A DNA stretch of 64,000 bases from NCBI GenBank assembly GCA_934490165.1, contig CAKSTB010000011.1:1-64000 (forward strand), in the 5' to 3' direction. Origin of the DNA: an uncultured Ruminiclostridium sp. Lineage in GTDB: Bacteria > Bacillota > Clostridia > Oscillospirales > Ruminococcaceae. Below, piece after piece: positions 6,779 through 15,631 of this stretch. The notes beneath the pieces are model-generated. The model did no database searches and had not been told where the DNA came from. It worked only from the letters and a program-made list of their open reading frames with translations. The number at the start of each line of letters is the position of its first letter. Within the stretch, counting starts at the first letter, position 1. Made by a program: the position numbers and the translations under genes.

Positions 6779-6942
6779 GGTGTAACTGGTCGGGTGAGCG
6801 ACCGAAAATCAAAGAAGCTTATCGCGGCGAGTATCAAGGTAAGGATGCCTACGAGAGAGAAGAATGTTGCCCGAACTGTGGCTACGATGTGACATACAAC
6901 GATGATTTGTACAGTTATGGAAGCGGGCTGAATGATGAATAA
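6763..6942 (+). CDS. 59-residue zinc-ribbon protein with TTG start
   Basis: A TTG at 6763 lies eight bases after AAAGGA and opens a frame of 59 codons ending at 6942. The product has two CxxC knuckles (TCLRC near the start, CPNC near residue 36) with a Trp-Ser-Gly after the first, a typical zinc ribbon. It overlaps the preceding gene and fills what would otherwise be a 180-base gap before the helicase. Confidence 0.62.
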   Translation: MYTCLRCNWSGERPKIKEAYRGEYQGKDAYEREECCPNCGYDVTYNDDLYSYGSGLNDE

Positions 6943-6961
6943 GCATAGGAAGGACTAATAA

Positions 6962-8338
6962 ATGGATACATATAACTCGTTTATAGCAAGCAAAGCTATA
7001 ACAGTTGAGGCTAAAGGATTTAAAGTTGATATAAGTGAACTGAATCCGATGCTCTTTGATTTTCAGAAAGATATTGTTCGTTGGGCTCTTGCAAAGGGAA
7101 AAGCGGCAATATTTGCTGATTGTGGCGATGGCAAGACTGCAATGCAACTCGAATGGGCGGAACAAATACGGAAGAGGACGGGAGCAAAAGTGCTTATAAT
7201 AGCTCCACTCGCAGTATCGGCTCAGACACAGAGAGAAGGTCAAAAATTTGGTATAGCGGTTAATATCTGTTCTTCTCAGAGTGATGCAACAAACACGGCG
7301 ATCAATATCACCAATTACGAAAAACTTGATAAGTTCATATCGTCAGAGTTTGAAGCAATTGTGCTTGACGAAAGTTCTATCATTAAGAGTTTTTCGGGAA
7401 AGATACGTAATCAGATAATGGGTATGTTTGCAATGACACCATACAAACTTGCTTGCACCGCTACACCTGCCCCTAATGACTATATGGAACTCGGCAATCA
7501 CTCTGAGTTCTTAGGGGTAATGACACGAGCTGAAATGCTTGCAATGTACTTCGTACATGATGGCGGAGAAACATCAAAATGGCGGCTTAAAGGTCATGCT
7601 CAGGATTTATTCTGGAAATGGCTGTCGAGTTGGTGTGTTGTAATGGATGATCCTAAAAAACTCGGATATAAATGTGACGGCTATGATTTGCCAAAGCTAA
7701 ATGTGCATGAAATAGTCGTTGATGCAGGGCACGCCGAAAATGTAGCAATGACGCTAACAGAGCGGCGTGAAGCACGTAAAGAATCACTCGATGCAAGGTG
7801 CTATGCGGCGGCTGAACTTGTCAATTCATCTGAAGAAACATGGTTATGTTGGTGCGATTTGAATGCAGAAGCGGAGAAACTTCACAGCACAATTTATGAC
7901 AGCGTGAATGTGCAAGGCTCAGACACTGCTGAATATAAGTCGAAATCTATGCTTGATTTTGCAAGCGGAGATATTAAATGTCTTATAACAAAACCTAAGA
8001 TAGCGGGATACGGTATGAATTGGCAGAATTGCCATAACGTTATATTCGTAGGGCTATCAGATAGTTTTGAAGCGTATTATCAGGCTATACGGCGTTGTTG
8101 GCGATTCGGGCAGAAAAATGACGTTAATGTGTATATAGTTATTTCTGCACGAGAGGGAGCAGTAAAAGAAAATATAGAACGTAAGCAACACGATAACGAA
8201 AAGATGAAAGAACATCTTATTGACCTGACTAAGGATATTACACGGCGCAAATTGACTGCTACAGTTCGTATATCAACAGAATATAAGCCTATGCAGTCTA
8301 TGATGTTGCCGTTATGGGAGGAATTTAAGTATGCCTAA
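6962..8338 (+). CDS. SNF2-type DEAD/DEAH helicase
   Basis: The 458-residue superfamily 2 ATPase has Walker A ADCGDGKT (52-59), Walker B VLDESS (134-139), motif III ACTATP (165-170) and the arginine-finger motif RCWRFGQ near 380. It is the compact phage SNF2 form, probably acting in DNA replication, recombination or anti-restriction. GGAAGGAC precedes the ATG. Its stop overlaps the start of the methyltransferase by eight bases, so the two are made together. Confidence 0.88.
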   Translation: MDTYNSFIASKAITVEAKGFKVDISELNPMLFDFQKDIVRWALAKGKAAIFADCGDGKTAMQLEWAEQIRKRTGAKVLIIAPLAVSAQTQREGQKFGIAVNICSSQSDATNTAINITNYEKLDKFISSEFEAIVLDESSIIKSFSGKIRNQIMGMFAMTPYKLACTATPAPNDYMELGNHSEFLGVMTRAEMLAMYFVHDGGETSKWRLKGHAQDLFWKWLSSWCVVMDDPKKLGYKCDGYDLPKLNVHEIVVDAGHAENVAMTLTERREARKESLDARCYAAAELVNSSEETWLCWCDLNAEAEKLHSTIYDSVNVQGSDTAEYKSKSMLDFASGDIKCLITKPKIAGYGMNWQNCHNVIFVGLSDSFEAYYQAIRRCWRFGQKNDVNVYIVISAREGAVKENIERKQHDNEKMKEHLIDLTKDITRRKLTATVRISTEYKPMQSMMLPLWEEFKYA

Positions 8339-9257
8339 TGTGATAGAGCAAAGCATAAAAGAACGATACTCGCTGTATAACGGTGATAGCTGTGAGATAG
8401 TTAAGGGAATACCAGACAATAGTATTCACTACACTATCTTTTCACCGCCATTTGCAAGTCTGTATACATACAGCAACAGTGATAGAGATATGGGCAACTG
8501 TAAGAACGACAACGAGTTTTACGCCCACTTCAAGTATCTTGCCACCGAACTGTTCAGAATAACTATGCCCGGACGTTTACTTTCTTTTCACTGCATGGAC
8601 TTACCGAAAATGAAAGAGCGAGACGGCGTGATAGGTCTTAAAGATTTTCCTGCAATAATCCGTCAAGTATTCGAAGATTGCGGTTTTATATATCACAGTC
8701 GTGTAACGATATGGAAGAACCCGGTCACCGAAATGCAGAGAACAAAAGCTCTCGGATTGTTACATAAACAGATAAAAAAAGACAGTGCTATGAATCGTCA
8801 GGGAATACCTGATTACATTCTGACAATGCGTAAGCCCGGAGATAACCCGGAACGTGTAACTCATACTGACGAGAGCTTTCCGTGCGATGTGTGGCAACAG
8901 TACGCTTCTCCTGTATGGATGGATATACGTCAGAGCGATACATTACAAAAAAACTCAGCACGAGAAGAAAAAGATGAACGTCATATATGTCCTCTACAGC
9001 TTGAAGTGATCAAACGCTGTGTAGAGTTATGGACTAACCCGAATGATATTGTTCTTGATCCTTTCGGCGGTATAGGATCTGTTCCTTTTGTGGCACTCGG
9101 ACTCGGTAGACGTGCGATAGGCATCGAGCTTAAAAGCAGTTATTATAAACAAATGGTAGCAAACGCAGAACAGGCGAATAAAAACTTCAACGGTAGCACA
9201 TCGGCTGTAGGTGAACAAATGAATTTGTCCGAGCTGTTCTCGCCAGAAAAGAAATGA
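8331..9257 (+). CDS. DNA methyltransferase (N4-cytosine/N6-adenine, beta class)
   Basis: The 308-residue product has the catalytic motif SPPF (38-41) near the N-terminus and the cofactor-binding motif DPFGGIGSV near the C-terminus, the order of beta-class N4/N6 amino-methyltransferases. No cognate restriction enzyme is adjacent, so it is a solitary phage enzyme that probably masks sites on phage DNA. The ATG at 8331 follows GGGAGGAA. Confidence 0.88.
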   Translation: MPNVIEQSIKERYSLYNGDSCEIVKGIPDNSIHYTIFSPPFASLYTYSNSDRDMGNCKNDNEFYAHFKYLATELFRITMPGRLLSFHCMDLPKMKERDGVIGLKDFPAIIRQVFEDCGFIYHSRVTIWKNPVTEMQRTKALGLLHKQIKKDSAMNRQGIPDYILTMRKPGDNPERVTHTDESFPCDVWQQYASPVWMDIRQSDTLQKNSAREEKDERHICPLQLEVIKRCVELWTNPNDIVLDPFGGIGSVPFVALGLGRRAIGIELKSSYYKQMVANAEQANKNFNGSTSAVGEQMNLSELFSPEKK

Positions 9258-9442
9258 CTTGCTCTCGCTGCGGCAAGACCGCAGAACAAAATCATAACTG
9301 GGTGCTCTGCCCTTTTTATAAGCATGAGCCTATATGTATGGCGCATTGCTACAACGAATGCAAGAAGTTTGATAAGGCAAGCGGCAAGTGCTTGTTCTTG
9401 CAGAAGAAAGAAGGAAAAACCAATGCCAAGAGTGATAGTTAA
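9254..9442 (+). CDS. Small cysteine-rich protein
   Basis: A 62-residue protein with CSRC at the start and further Cys/His pairs (CPFYKHEPIC, HCYNEC), enough for one or two zinc sites. It starts in an ATGA overlap with the methyltransferase and ends inside the start region of the exonuclease, so it belongs to the same translational unit. Function unknown. Confidence 0.6.
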   Translation: MTCSRCGKTAEQNHNWVLCPFYKHEPICMAHCYNECKKFDKASGKCLFLQKKEGKTNAKSDS

Positions 9443-10361
9443 GACGGTAGGACTGAGCCGTGAGGACTGGCTCGAATATCGCCGTAAAGGTTTAGGAGGC
9501 TCGGATGCCTCAACAGTGTGTGGTCTTAATCCGTACAGCAGCAAACTGACCTTATGGGCGGATAAGACAGGCAGACTGCCTGATAAGGAAGACGGCGAAG
9601 CTATGAGAACAGGGCGTGATCTCGAACAGTATGTTGCATCACGTTTTGAAGAAGCTACAGGCAAGCGAGTACATCGCAGAAACGCTATGTTTGCACACGA
9701 CAAGTACGATTTCATCACAGCAAACGTTGATCGTGAGGTAGTAGGCGAGAACGCAGGACTTGAGTGCAAGACAACATCTGCGTATGCGAGAAGCGACTTT
9801 GAGAACGGCGAAGTACCACTAAATTACTTATGCCAGTGCAGACATTATATGAACGTGATGGGATATGAGAAGATGTATCTCGCAGTGCTTGTAATGGGCA
9901 GAGCGTTTTACTGGTTCGAGATACCGTATGACAAAGCCGAAGGCGATGCTTTACTGAAGATGGAAATTGACTTTTGGAACAAGTACATCGTTCCCGATGA
10001 GCGACCCGAAGCTGATGGCTCTGACTCAGCGGCAAGCACAATAAGAACATTGTGCCACACAGAGGTTGAAGAATCAGCTTGCTTACTCGGAGATGACACA
10101 AACTTTGACAGATATCTCAGCCTGCAGGAGCAGAAGAAAGCTATCGAAAAGGCAATGAACGAAGTAAAGCAGAATGCTATACTTCATCTTGACGGTGCAG
10201 AAACAGGTTGTACGAACAAGTACAACGTAAGTTACAAAGAGTCTGCACGCACAAGCGTTGATACAAAAACACTCAAGGAAAAGTATCCGCAGGTATATGC
10301 GGATTGCATTAAAACAACAAAAACACGGACATTCAGACTGTCCGAAAGGAAGGACGTTTAA
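9423..10361 (+). CDS. YqaJ-type viral recombinase/exonuclease
   Basis: The 312-residue nuclease shows the lambda-exonuclease/YqaJ pattern: GGSDAS (25-30), Glu68, Asp103 (NVD) and the ECKT box (114-117). It probably resects double-strand ends 5' to 3' and hands single strands to RecT, encoded immediately downstream. I chose ATG 9423, near AAGGAAAAA; an ORF extending upstream to 9324 reads into the preceding gene in another frame. Confidence 0.9.
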   Translation: MPRVIVKTVGLSREDWLEYRRKGLGGSDASTVCGLNPYSSKLTLWADKTGRLPDKEDGEAMRTGRDLEQYVASRFEEATGKRVHRRNAMFAHDKYDFITANVDREVVGENAGLECKTTSAYARSDFENGEVPLNYLCQCRHYMNVMGYEKMYLAVLVMGRAFYWFEIPYDKAEGDALLKMEIDFWNKYIVPDERPEADGSDSAASTIRTLCHTEVEESACLLGDDTNFDRYLSLQEQKKAIEKAMNEVKQNAILHLDGAETGCTNKYNVSYKESARTSVDTKTLKEKYPQVYADCIKTTKTRTFRLSERKDV

Positions 10362-10363
10362 CA

Positions 10364-11212
10364 ATGGCAAACACAGTAACAAACGCAAACGGTATAATCG
10401 CACAGGCGGCACAAGCACAGGTGGAGGCAAGCAAGACGAAGAAACCCGGTGCAATAATGCAGAGCCTGCTCGACAATGAACAAACAAAGAAGATTTTGCA
10501 GAACGCTCTGCATGAGAATGCCGACAGCTATGCGGCAAGCATTCTCGATCTGTACAACAGCGATAAGACCTTACAGCAGTGTCAGCCGAAGCTCGTTTTC
10601 GGCGAATGTTTAAAGGCAGTATCGCTTAAGCTGCCTATAAACAAGCAGTTAGGTTTTGCGTATGTGGTAGCATACAAGGGCATTCCTCAGTTTCAGATCG
10701 GCTACAAGGGCTTGATACAGCTTTGTATGCGTACAGGACAGTACAAGCACATCAACGCAGGCGAAGTCTACGAAGGCGAATATCAGGGCTACAGCAAACT
10801 TACAGGAGAGCTTGATATCTCAGGCGAAAGAACAAGCGACAAGGTAATCGGCTACTTTGCATACCTTGAAACGCTTAACGGCTTTACGCACAGTATGTAC
10901 TGGACGAAGGAAGAAGTCGAAAGACACGCTAAGAAGTACAGCAAGAGTTACAGCTACAGTTCGTCTGCGTGGAAAACAGACTTTGGCAAGATGGCGGTTA
11001 AGACAATGCTCAGAAATCTGCTGTCACACTACGGCTATATGTCCGTAGAGATGATGAATGCATTCTCCGCTGAAGAACCGAAGAAAGCAACAGAGGAAGT
11101 GTCTGCACAGGATGACAATATCGTTGATGTAGATGCTACGGTTGTTGATACGGACACGGGCGAAGTTACGGAACAGGAGCTTTTTGACAATGACATATCG
11201 GTACACGATTAA
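10364..11212 (+). CDS. recT: RecT-family single-strand annealing protein
   Basis: The 282-residue product matches RecT: a core with FGECLKAVSLKLPINKQLG and the GYKGLIQLCMRTGQ segment, then an acidic C-terminal tail. RecT anneals complementary single strands in phage recombination together with the exonuclease encoded two bases upstream. AAAGGACG precedes the ATG. Confidence 0.93.
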   Translation: MANTVTNANGIIAQAAQAQVEASKTKKPGAIMQSLLDNEQTKKILQNALHENADSYAASILDLYNSDKTLQQCQPKLVFGECLKAVSLKLPINKQLGFAYVVAYKGIPQFQIGYKGLIQLCMRTGQYKHINAGEVYEGEYQGYSKLTGELDISGERTSDKVIGYFAYLETLNGFTHSMYWTKEEVERHAKKYSKSYSYSSSAWKTDFGKMAVKTMLRNLLSHYGYMSVEMMNAFSAEEPKKATEEVSAQDDNIVDVDATVVDTDTGEVTEQELFDNDISVHD

Positions 11213-11561
11213 GGCGATTCCTCCGAGCAACAACAAGTTCATCGGTCGCAATGCCCGATGGGAATATCAGAAGGTCAAAAAGGAATGGGCGGACTTAGTC
11301 CGCTTTTCCTGCAGACCATATCCGAAACAGCCGATCGATAAGTCGGTTGTACAGATTACATACTGCTTCCCAACAAGGGTACGGCATGATCCCGATAACT
11401 ACAGCGGCAAGATGATACTTGACGGATTGACTTCGGCAGGGATTATAGCAGATGACAGTTTCAGCCACATCACGCTGATGCTGAGAGCAAAAGTGGATAA
11501 GCGAAATCCACGCACTGAGATAACGATAACAGAGGTAGACGATTTATGTACAACAGAGTAA
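11190..11561 (+). CDS. rusA: RusA-like Holliday junction resolvase
   Basis: A 123-residue protein with the RusA acidic signature: HDPDNYSGKMILDGL followed by GIIADD, providing the metal-binding aspartates. RusA dimers cut four-way junctions from phage recombination. The ATG at 11190 lies within the end of recT, seven bases after CAGGAGC. The next gene overlaps it by 16 bases. Confidence 0.87.
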   Translation: MTYRYTIKAIPPSNNKFIGRNARWEYQKVKKEWADLVRFSCRPYPKQPIDKSVVQITYCFPTRVRHDPDNYSGKMILDGLTSAGIIADDSFSHITLMLRAKVDKRNPRTEITITEVDDLCTTE

Positions 11562-11989
11562 TTATGCTTGGCAGAATAGCAAGCGAACTTGAGCTTAAGA
11601 CGACACAATCGGGAACGAATGTCCTTTCATTTCGACTTGCAGTTGAACGTTCATACAAAAACGCTGATGACAGCAGAGAAACCGATTTTTTTACTTTCGT
11701 TGCGTGGAGAGCAAACGCTGACTTTATAGCTAAGTATTTCGGCAAAGGCAGAATGATTCTTCTTGATGCAGAAGCACAGAATAGAACGTACACTGACAAA
11801 AACGGCACGGAGAGGCTTGTCACTGAGTTTTTGGTGAACAGAGTATACTTTACTGGAGAAAAGGCAAACAACGCAAATACGGGGCATTCTGCGCCGTCCG
11901 CGGCTGTTGCAGAAAACGCAACAACCACTGCATCTGCAATTTCGGGCAGCCCTGACTTCAATGCGCCCGAAGATGATTATCCGTTCTGA
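11546..11989 (+). CDS. ssb: Single-stranded DNA-binding protein
   Basis: The 147-residue product has an OB-fold N-terminus (NRVIMLGRIASELEL) typical of SSB, a low-complexity Ala/Thr linker, and the acidic tip DDYPF used to recruit partner proteins. It starts with ATG inside rusA. Placement with recT and rusA marks the recombination/replication module. Confidence 0.94.
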   Translation: MYNRVIMLGRIASELELKTTQSGTNVLSFRLAVERSYKNADDSRETDFFTFVAWRANADFIAKYFGKGRMILLDAEAQNRTYTDKNGTERLVTEFLVNRVYFTGEKANNANTGHSAPSAAVAENATTTASAISGSPDFNAPEDDYPF

Positions 11990-12001
11990 TGGTGGTAGAC
12001 T

Positions 12002-12685
12002 ATGGGCAGAATTGAAGGCGGTTTTATCAAGATACACAGGAAGATACTTAGTTGGCAATGGTACTCTGATGAGGTCACATTCCGGGTTTTCTTGCACCTG
12101 TTGCTCACGGCAAATTACGAGCCACAGACGTGGCGAGATAAAATAATCGAGCGAGGGCAAGTTGTCACAAGCATCTCACATTTGTGCCAAGATTTGGGCT
12201 ACAGCCGAGATACAATCTACCGAGCGCTAAAACGTCTTGAAACAACAGGCGAAATACAACGCACGCCGAACACGCAATACACGATTATCACTGTGATTAA
12301 CTACTCAGACTACCAAGAAGACCGAACGCAAAACGAACACGAGGCGAACACGAGCCGAATGCAAAACGAACGCAAACTGGACTCAATGGAAGAAAGTAAA
12401 GAAACTAAGAAACTAAGAAATACTACTTACACTACTACGAGCAGAATTTGCGAGGAAAATCTTGTAAATCTGTATGGTAAAGAGCAAGTCGAGAAATACA
12501 AAAGTAAATTTGTTACATGGAGCAAAAAGAACGGTATCGACAATATGGACTGTATTACGACAATCGGTGAATGGATGATGAAAGACCGGGTAAAGAAAAT
12601 CACGGAGGTAGAAAAGAATGCTGGATATGAAGACGATGACGGATGGAACAACGCCGATGATTACAAGCGATGGTTGTCAGAGTAA
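12002..12685 (+). CDS. Phage replisome organiser (DnaD-like N-terminus)
   Basis: The 227-residue product begins with the winged-helix domain of phage replisome organisers (GFIKIHRKILSWQWY, then a helix-turn-helix with YSRDTIYRALKRLE). A polar linker follows and the C-terminal third is charged. Such proteins bind the phage origin and recruit the helicase loader, encoded next with a 68-base overlap. A DNA iteron array was not evident inside the gene. Confidence 0.83.
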   Translation: MGRIEGGFIKIHRKILSWQWYSDEVTFRVFLHLLLTANYEPQTWRDKIIERGQVVTSISHLCQDLGYSRDTIYRALKRLETTGEIQRTPNTQYTIITVINYSDYQEDRTQNEHEANTSRMQNERKLDSMEESKETKKLRNTTYTTTSRICEENLVNLYGKEQVEKYKSKFVTWSKKNGIDNMDCITTIGEWMMKDRVKKITEVEKNAGYEDDDGWNNADDYKRWLSE

Positions 12686-13559
12686 ACAGCACGGAGTTAT
12701 CTACACAAGCAAGGAGATACTTGATCTTGGCATACCAAGCTCTGATCCGATACCTGAGCCTAAGACTTGCAAGTATTGCGGTAAAACGCTGTATCACGAA
12801 TGCATAGTGCTTGCAGGCAAGGCGCTGGTATGGAGATTAAACGAACCACAGAGATGCGATTGTGAGCAAAGCAAAGCATTCTGGGTACGATGGGAAAAGA
12901 AACAAGAAGAACAGAAAAAAGCAGAAGCCGAGCGGAAAGCTCAGGAAGAACGCAGGCAGAAGATTGAGAACATACTAGGTAAGAGCGGAATTAGACAGCG
13001 ATTTTTGTCGAGAACATTTGACAGCTTCAAGCTGACAAGCGAAAACGAACAGGCTTACGATATCGCCGTTGAGTATGTACATAACTGGGATAAGCACAAA
13101 GCAAACGGCGAAGGGCTTCTCTTTGAAGGACCTTGCGGTACAGGCAAGACACACCTTGCTGTTGCAATATCGCTTGCACTGATAAAGCAGGGTGTCCCGG
13201 TTATCTGTAAGACATCAATTGATATGCTGTCGGATATCAAGCAGTGCTATCAAAGGGACAGCACAGTAAACGAAGAAGAGGTTGTCGGAGCGTACAAGAC
13301 GGTTGACCTGTTGACGATTGATGACTTAGGCAAGGAGCAGGCTACGGAGTGGTCGGTATCTGTGCTGTATAACATCATCAACGAGCGGTACGAAGCGATG
13401 CTTCCGACAATAATCACAACAAACTACAAGACATCAGCTCTGATAGACAGGCTCTCGGCAAAAGGTGACAAGGAAACAGCTTCGGCAATTGTCAGCAGAT
13501 TTGTCGAGAGCAGCCGCAGAGTAACAATGGCTTGGGAAGACTACAGGAGGAAGAAATGA
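12618..13559 (+). CDS. DnaC-like helicase loader (AAA+ ATPase)
   Basis: A 313-residue protein with an N-terminal zinc finger (CKYCGK...CDCE), a basic coiled region (about 90-120), and an AAA+ domain with Walker A GPCGTGKT and Walker B LLTIDDLG. It matches DnaC/DnaI loaders that place replicative helicase on phage DNA. ATG 12618 follows GGAGGTAG within the previous gene. Arginine-finger candidates lie in the SRFVESSRRV region. Confidence 0.92.
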   Translation: MLDMKTMTDGTTPMITSDGCQSKQHGVIYTSKEILDLGIPSSDPIPEPKTCKYCGKTLYHECIVLAGKALVWRLNEPQRCDCEQSKAFWVRWEKKQEEQKKAEAERKAQEERRQKIENILGKSGIRQRFLSRTFDSFKLTSENEQAYDIAVEYVHNWDKHKANGEGLLFEGPCGTGKTHLAVAISLALIKQGVPVICKTSIDMLSDIKQCYQRDSTVNEEEVVGAYKTVDLLTIDDLGKEQATEWSVSVLYNIINERYEAMLPTIITTNYKTSALIDRLSAKGDKETASAIVSRFVESSRRVTMAWEDYRRKK

Positions 13560-13933
13560 GAGATGATGCAAAGCTGGAGTTACTTAAAAAACTCTCCAAA
13601 TATTCAAAAGAAGATATAATTGAGGCTCTCGGTCAGCAATGTCAAGCAGATTTTATCATCAGAGGAATTTTGAACGAGCTTGAATATATAGCCTCGAAAA
13701 GAGTACTTGACAATCACGATAAGGCTATTAAAGCGCATGAGGACGCTTTTGGAGCATATATAGAGTGGAAAAATCGAATGTGTATAGCCTACGGTGATGG
13801 CAAAAGCGTTAAGTTGACAAATATACCGTTGGAAGAAATAACAAAAGGTGCGGCACTTGAAAAAAGCGTTAAAAGCACAGCCGAAGCCGAACAAAATCTT
13901 GACAAAAGAATCAGCAAAATGCTGAATGTTTAG
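13556..13933 (+). CDS. Hypothetical early protein
   Basis: A 125-residue helical protein with no recognised family, starting in an ATGA overlap with the helicase-loader gene and preceded by AGGAGGAAG. It has long amphipathic helices and one Cys only, so it is not a zinc protein. Position suggests a replication accessory role but nothing in the sequence proves it. Confidence 0.58.
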   Translation: MRDDAKLELLKKLSKYSKEDIIEALGQQCQADFIIRGILNELEYIASKRVLDNHDKAIKAHEDAFGAYIEWKNRMCIAYGDGKSVKLTNIPLEEITKGAALEKSVKSTAEAEQNLDKRISKMLNV

Positions 13934-13942
13934 GAGGGAACG

Positions 13943-14392
13943 ATGAGAGAAATTTTATTCAGAGCAAAACTTGATGAACGCATTGATGAGTGGATTAAAG
14001 GCAGTCTTTGGTATGACAGCGATTCTACGGCTCACATTATCGGTTACAGATATTGGGGTGAAATAAGCAAAGACGATTTATCGGACTTGGATTTGATTTC
14101 GTGGAAAGTTATCCCCAAAACGATAGGGCAGTACACAGGCTTGACCGACAAGAACGGCAAGAAGATTTTTGAGGGAGATATATGCGAAGTCACAACATTC
14201 ACCTACGAGGGCGAGGACATACAGCTTTTAGGTGAGGTTTGCTTTAAACATTGCTCATTCGTTTTTCAAGATTTAAAACACCCAGACATCGAAGTCCTGT
14301 TCTTGTCAGTCTGTGATTTCGACACAGATGTTGAAGTCATTGGCAATATATATGACAACCCCGAACTGATAGGAGACGAAACGAATGAATAA
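13943..14392 (+). CDS. YopX-family protein
   Basis: The 149-residue product opens with REILFRAK and contains QYTGLTDKNGKKIFEGDI, the hallmark of YopX proteins, then ends with VEVIGNIYDNPEL. YopX proteins are common in Firmicutes phages and have a two-domain fold with unknown role. It is preceded by TAGGAGGGAA. Confidence 0.9.
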   Translation: MREILFRAKLDERIDEWIKGSLWYDSDSTAHIIGYRYWGEISKDDLSDLDLISWKVIPKTIGQYTGLTDKNGKKIFEGDICEVTTFTYEGEDIQLLGEVCFKHCSFVFQDLKHPDIEVLFLSVCDFDTDVEVIGNIYDNPELIGDETNE

Positions 14393-14570
14393 TCTAAAAA
14401 TCGGTGATAAGGTCGTCATGAACGACAAATATCACGTAAGCGCAGAAAATAAAGGTAGGGTGTGGACGGTTGTATCTGACCCGTGGGAGTGCTGCGGCAC
14501 AGTAGTCGTAAAACTTGAAGGTAAGGCACGGACGCTGGGACAAATATGCCGTTACAAGGTGTATCGTTGA
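14385..14570 (+). CDS. Small phage protein, 3' end probably altered by a deletion
   Basis: A 61-residue protein starting with NLKIGDKVVMND, an SH3-like opening. The last 15 residues look unrelated to such proteins and are an out-of-frame reading of the zinc-ribbon sequence that follows. I infer that a deletion near 14515 fused the front of this gene to the back of another. It overlaps the YopX gene by eight bases. Confidence 0.5.
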   Translation: MNNLKIGDKVVMNDKYHVSAENKGRVWTVVSDPWECCGTVVVKLEGKARTLGQICRYKVYR

Positions 14571-14715
14571 TAAAACAGGTTCTCTGATAGACAGAGAAAA
14601 AAGGGCGTATCGCTGTTCGGAATGCGGAAGAAAAAGCGCTATCAAAGAAAATTACTGCCCTAACTGCGGGGCAAAAATGGATGAGGAGGGAAAAGAAAAT
14701 GCCCGAATATCTTGA
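14515..14715 (+). pseudogene. Zinc-ribbon gene fragment
   Basis: This frame encodes a VRHGRW box followed by CSECGRK and CPNCGAKM, a zinc-ribbon protein whose parallel copy 200 bases downstream has an N-terminal extension and a good start. Here there is no convincing start codon or ribosome site, and the first 56 bases overlap another gene in a different frame. I read it as the 3' half of a gene left by deletion. Confidence 0.5.
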
Positions 14716-14977
14716 AAAAGAGGCTTTTAAGTCTTGGGTGAAAGAAAACATTACCAAAAATTCGATGATTTTAACGGCAATAGATTACGCGCCGTCAGCT
14801 GATGTCGAGCTAGTAAGGCACGGGCATTGGGAAGCAGATGTTTGCGACAGAGTGTCAATGTCAGGAAAACTTGAAAATCTCATCTGCTACAAATGCTCAG
14901 TCTGCGGAACGTTCAGCTACCAAGAAACGAAATGTTGCCACAACTGCGGAGCAAAGATGGACGATAAGGAGGAATGA
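14699..14977 (+). CDS. Zinc-ribbon protein with VRHGHW box
   Basis: A 92-residue protein with an N-terminal helical part, a VRHGHW box (about 41-46), and a C-terminal zinc ribbon (CSVC...CHNCGAKM). This domain order recurs in many Firmicutes phage early regions with no assigned role. The ATG at 14699 follows GAGGAGGG. Confidence 0.68.
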   Translation: MPEYLEKEAFKSWVKENITKNSMILTAIDYAPSADVELVRHGHWEADVCDRVSMSGKLENLICYKCSVCGTFSYQETKCCHNCGAKMDDKEE

Positions 14978-14981
14978 GAAA

Positions 14982-15161
14982 ATGGCAGACATCAAGAAAT
15001 GCAAGGAATGCAAATACTATCAACGTGTCGTAGATTATGGTACCGATCCCAGAGGGTTGTTGTATGATGCGTGTATGTGTGCACCACATTGGTGTGCAGA
15101 GATAAGAGTAACCCTGAGTTGCCCTCTTAACAGAAAGGAGAGAGCGGCAAATGAGATGTGA
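14982..15161 (+). CDS. 59-residue cysteine-rich protein
   Basis: Starting at ATG 14982 behind AAGGAGGAATG, the product has CKECKYY and later CMCAPHWC and CPL, giving seven cysteines in 59 residues. It is a probable metal-binding protein. It overlaps the next gene by 11 bases. Function unknown. Confidence 0.6.
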   Translation: MADIKKCKECKYYQRVVDYGTDPRGLLYDACMCAPHWCAEIRVTLSCPLNRKERAANEM

Positions 15162-15615
15162 CTGTTGCCCTTTATGCCCTATCGCTGAGGACGATGTGTG
15201 CCCCGAAAGCGAAGGTGAATACGGGATAGAGCATGCTGACGGTATGCTCGGTTGCCGGCATCCGAAGAATTGGGTGAAAAAGCGAGATGAAGAACATACG
15301 GAGTACCTTTCCGACATGGGCACGGATATGGGCGTAGAGTTATGTATATCAGAAGATGAACTGAAAATAGCAGTAGATTACTGCAAGCACATGGTAGGGC
15401 TTGATTATGAAAGACCGTACCAAAGACACGGTAAGCTCTTATATAAGCCGTATCGCAACTATTGGGGTGCCTCTGCAAATGGTAACAAAATTCTGGATAA
15501 GCTACCGAGGTTTCTCGTCACAAGAGAAGCTGACGAAATTGGCGTCTGGTATACGCTCACCGTTGACGGTTTAAAATGGCTGGGCAGACAGCTAAAGATA
15601 ACAATTAAATGTTAA
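15151..15615 (+). CDS. Hypothetical phage protein with Cys cluster
   Basis: A 154-residue protein with an N-terminal cluster CDCCPLCPIAEDDVC and a later GCRHP, then a globular C-terminus containing YRNYWGA and WYTLTVDGLKWLG. I do not recognise the family. AGAAAGGAGAG precedes the ATG. Its place among small early genes suggests an accessory function. Confidence 0.6.
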   Translation: MRCDCCPLCPIAEDDVCPESEGEYGIEHADGMLGCRHPKNWVKKRDEEHTEYLSDMGTDMGVELCISEDELKIAVDYCKHMVGLDYERPYQRHGKLLYKPYRNYWGASANGNKILDKLPRFLVTREADEIGVWYTLTVDGLKWLGRQLKITIKC

Positions 15616-15631
15616 GGAAGGAATATAAGAA

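Noticed and set aside
6962..9257. DISARM- or BREX-like defence island
   Set aside because: Helicase and methyltransferase are single phage-sized genes inside a replication operon; the other components of those systems are absent.
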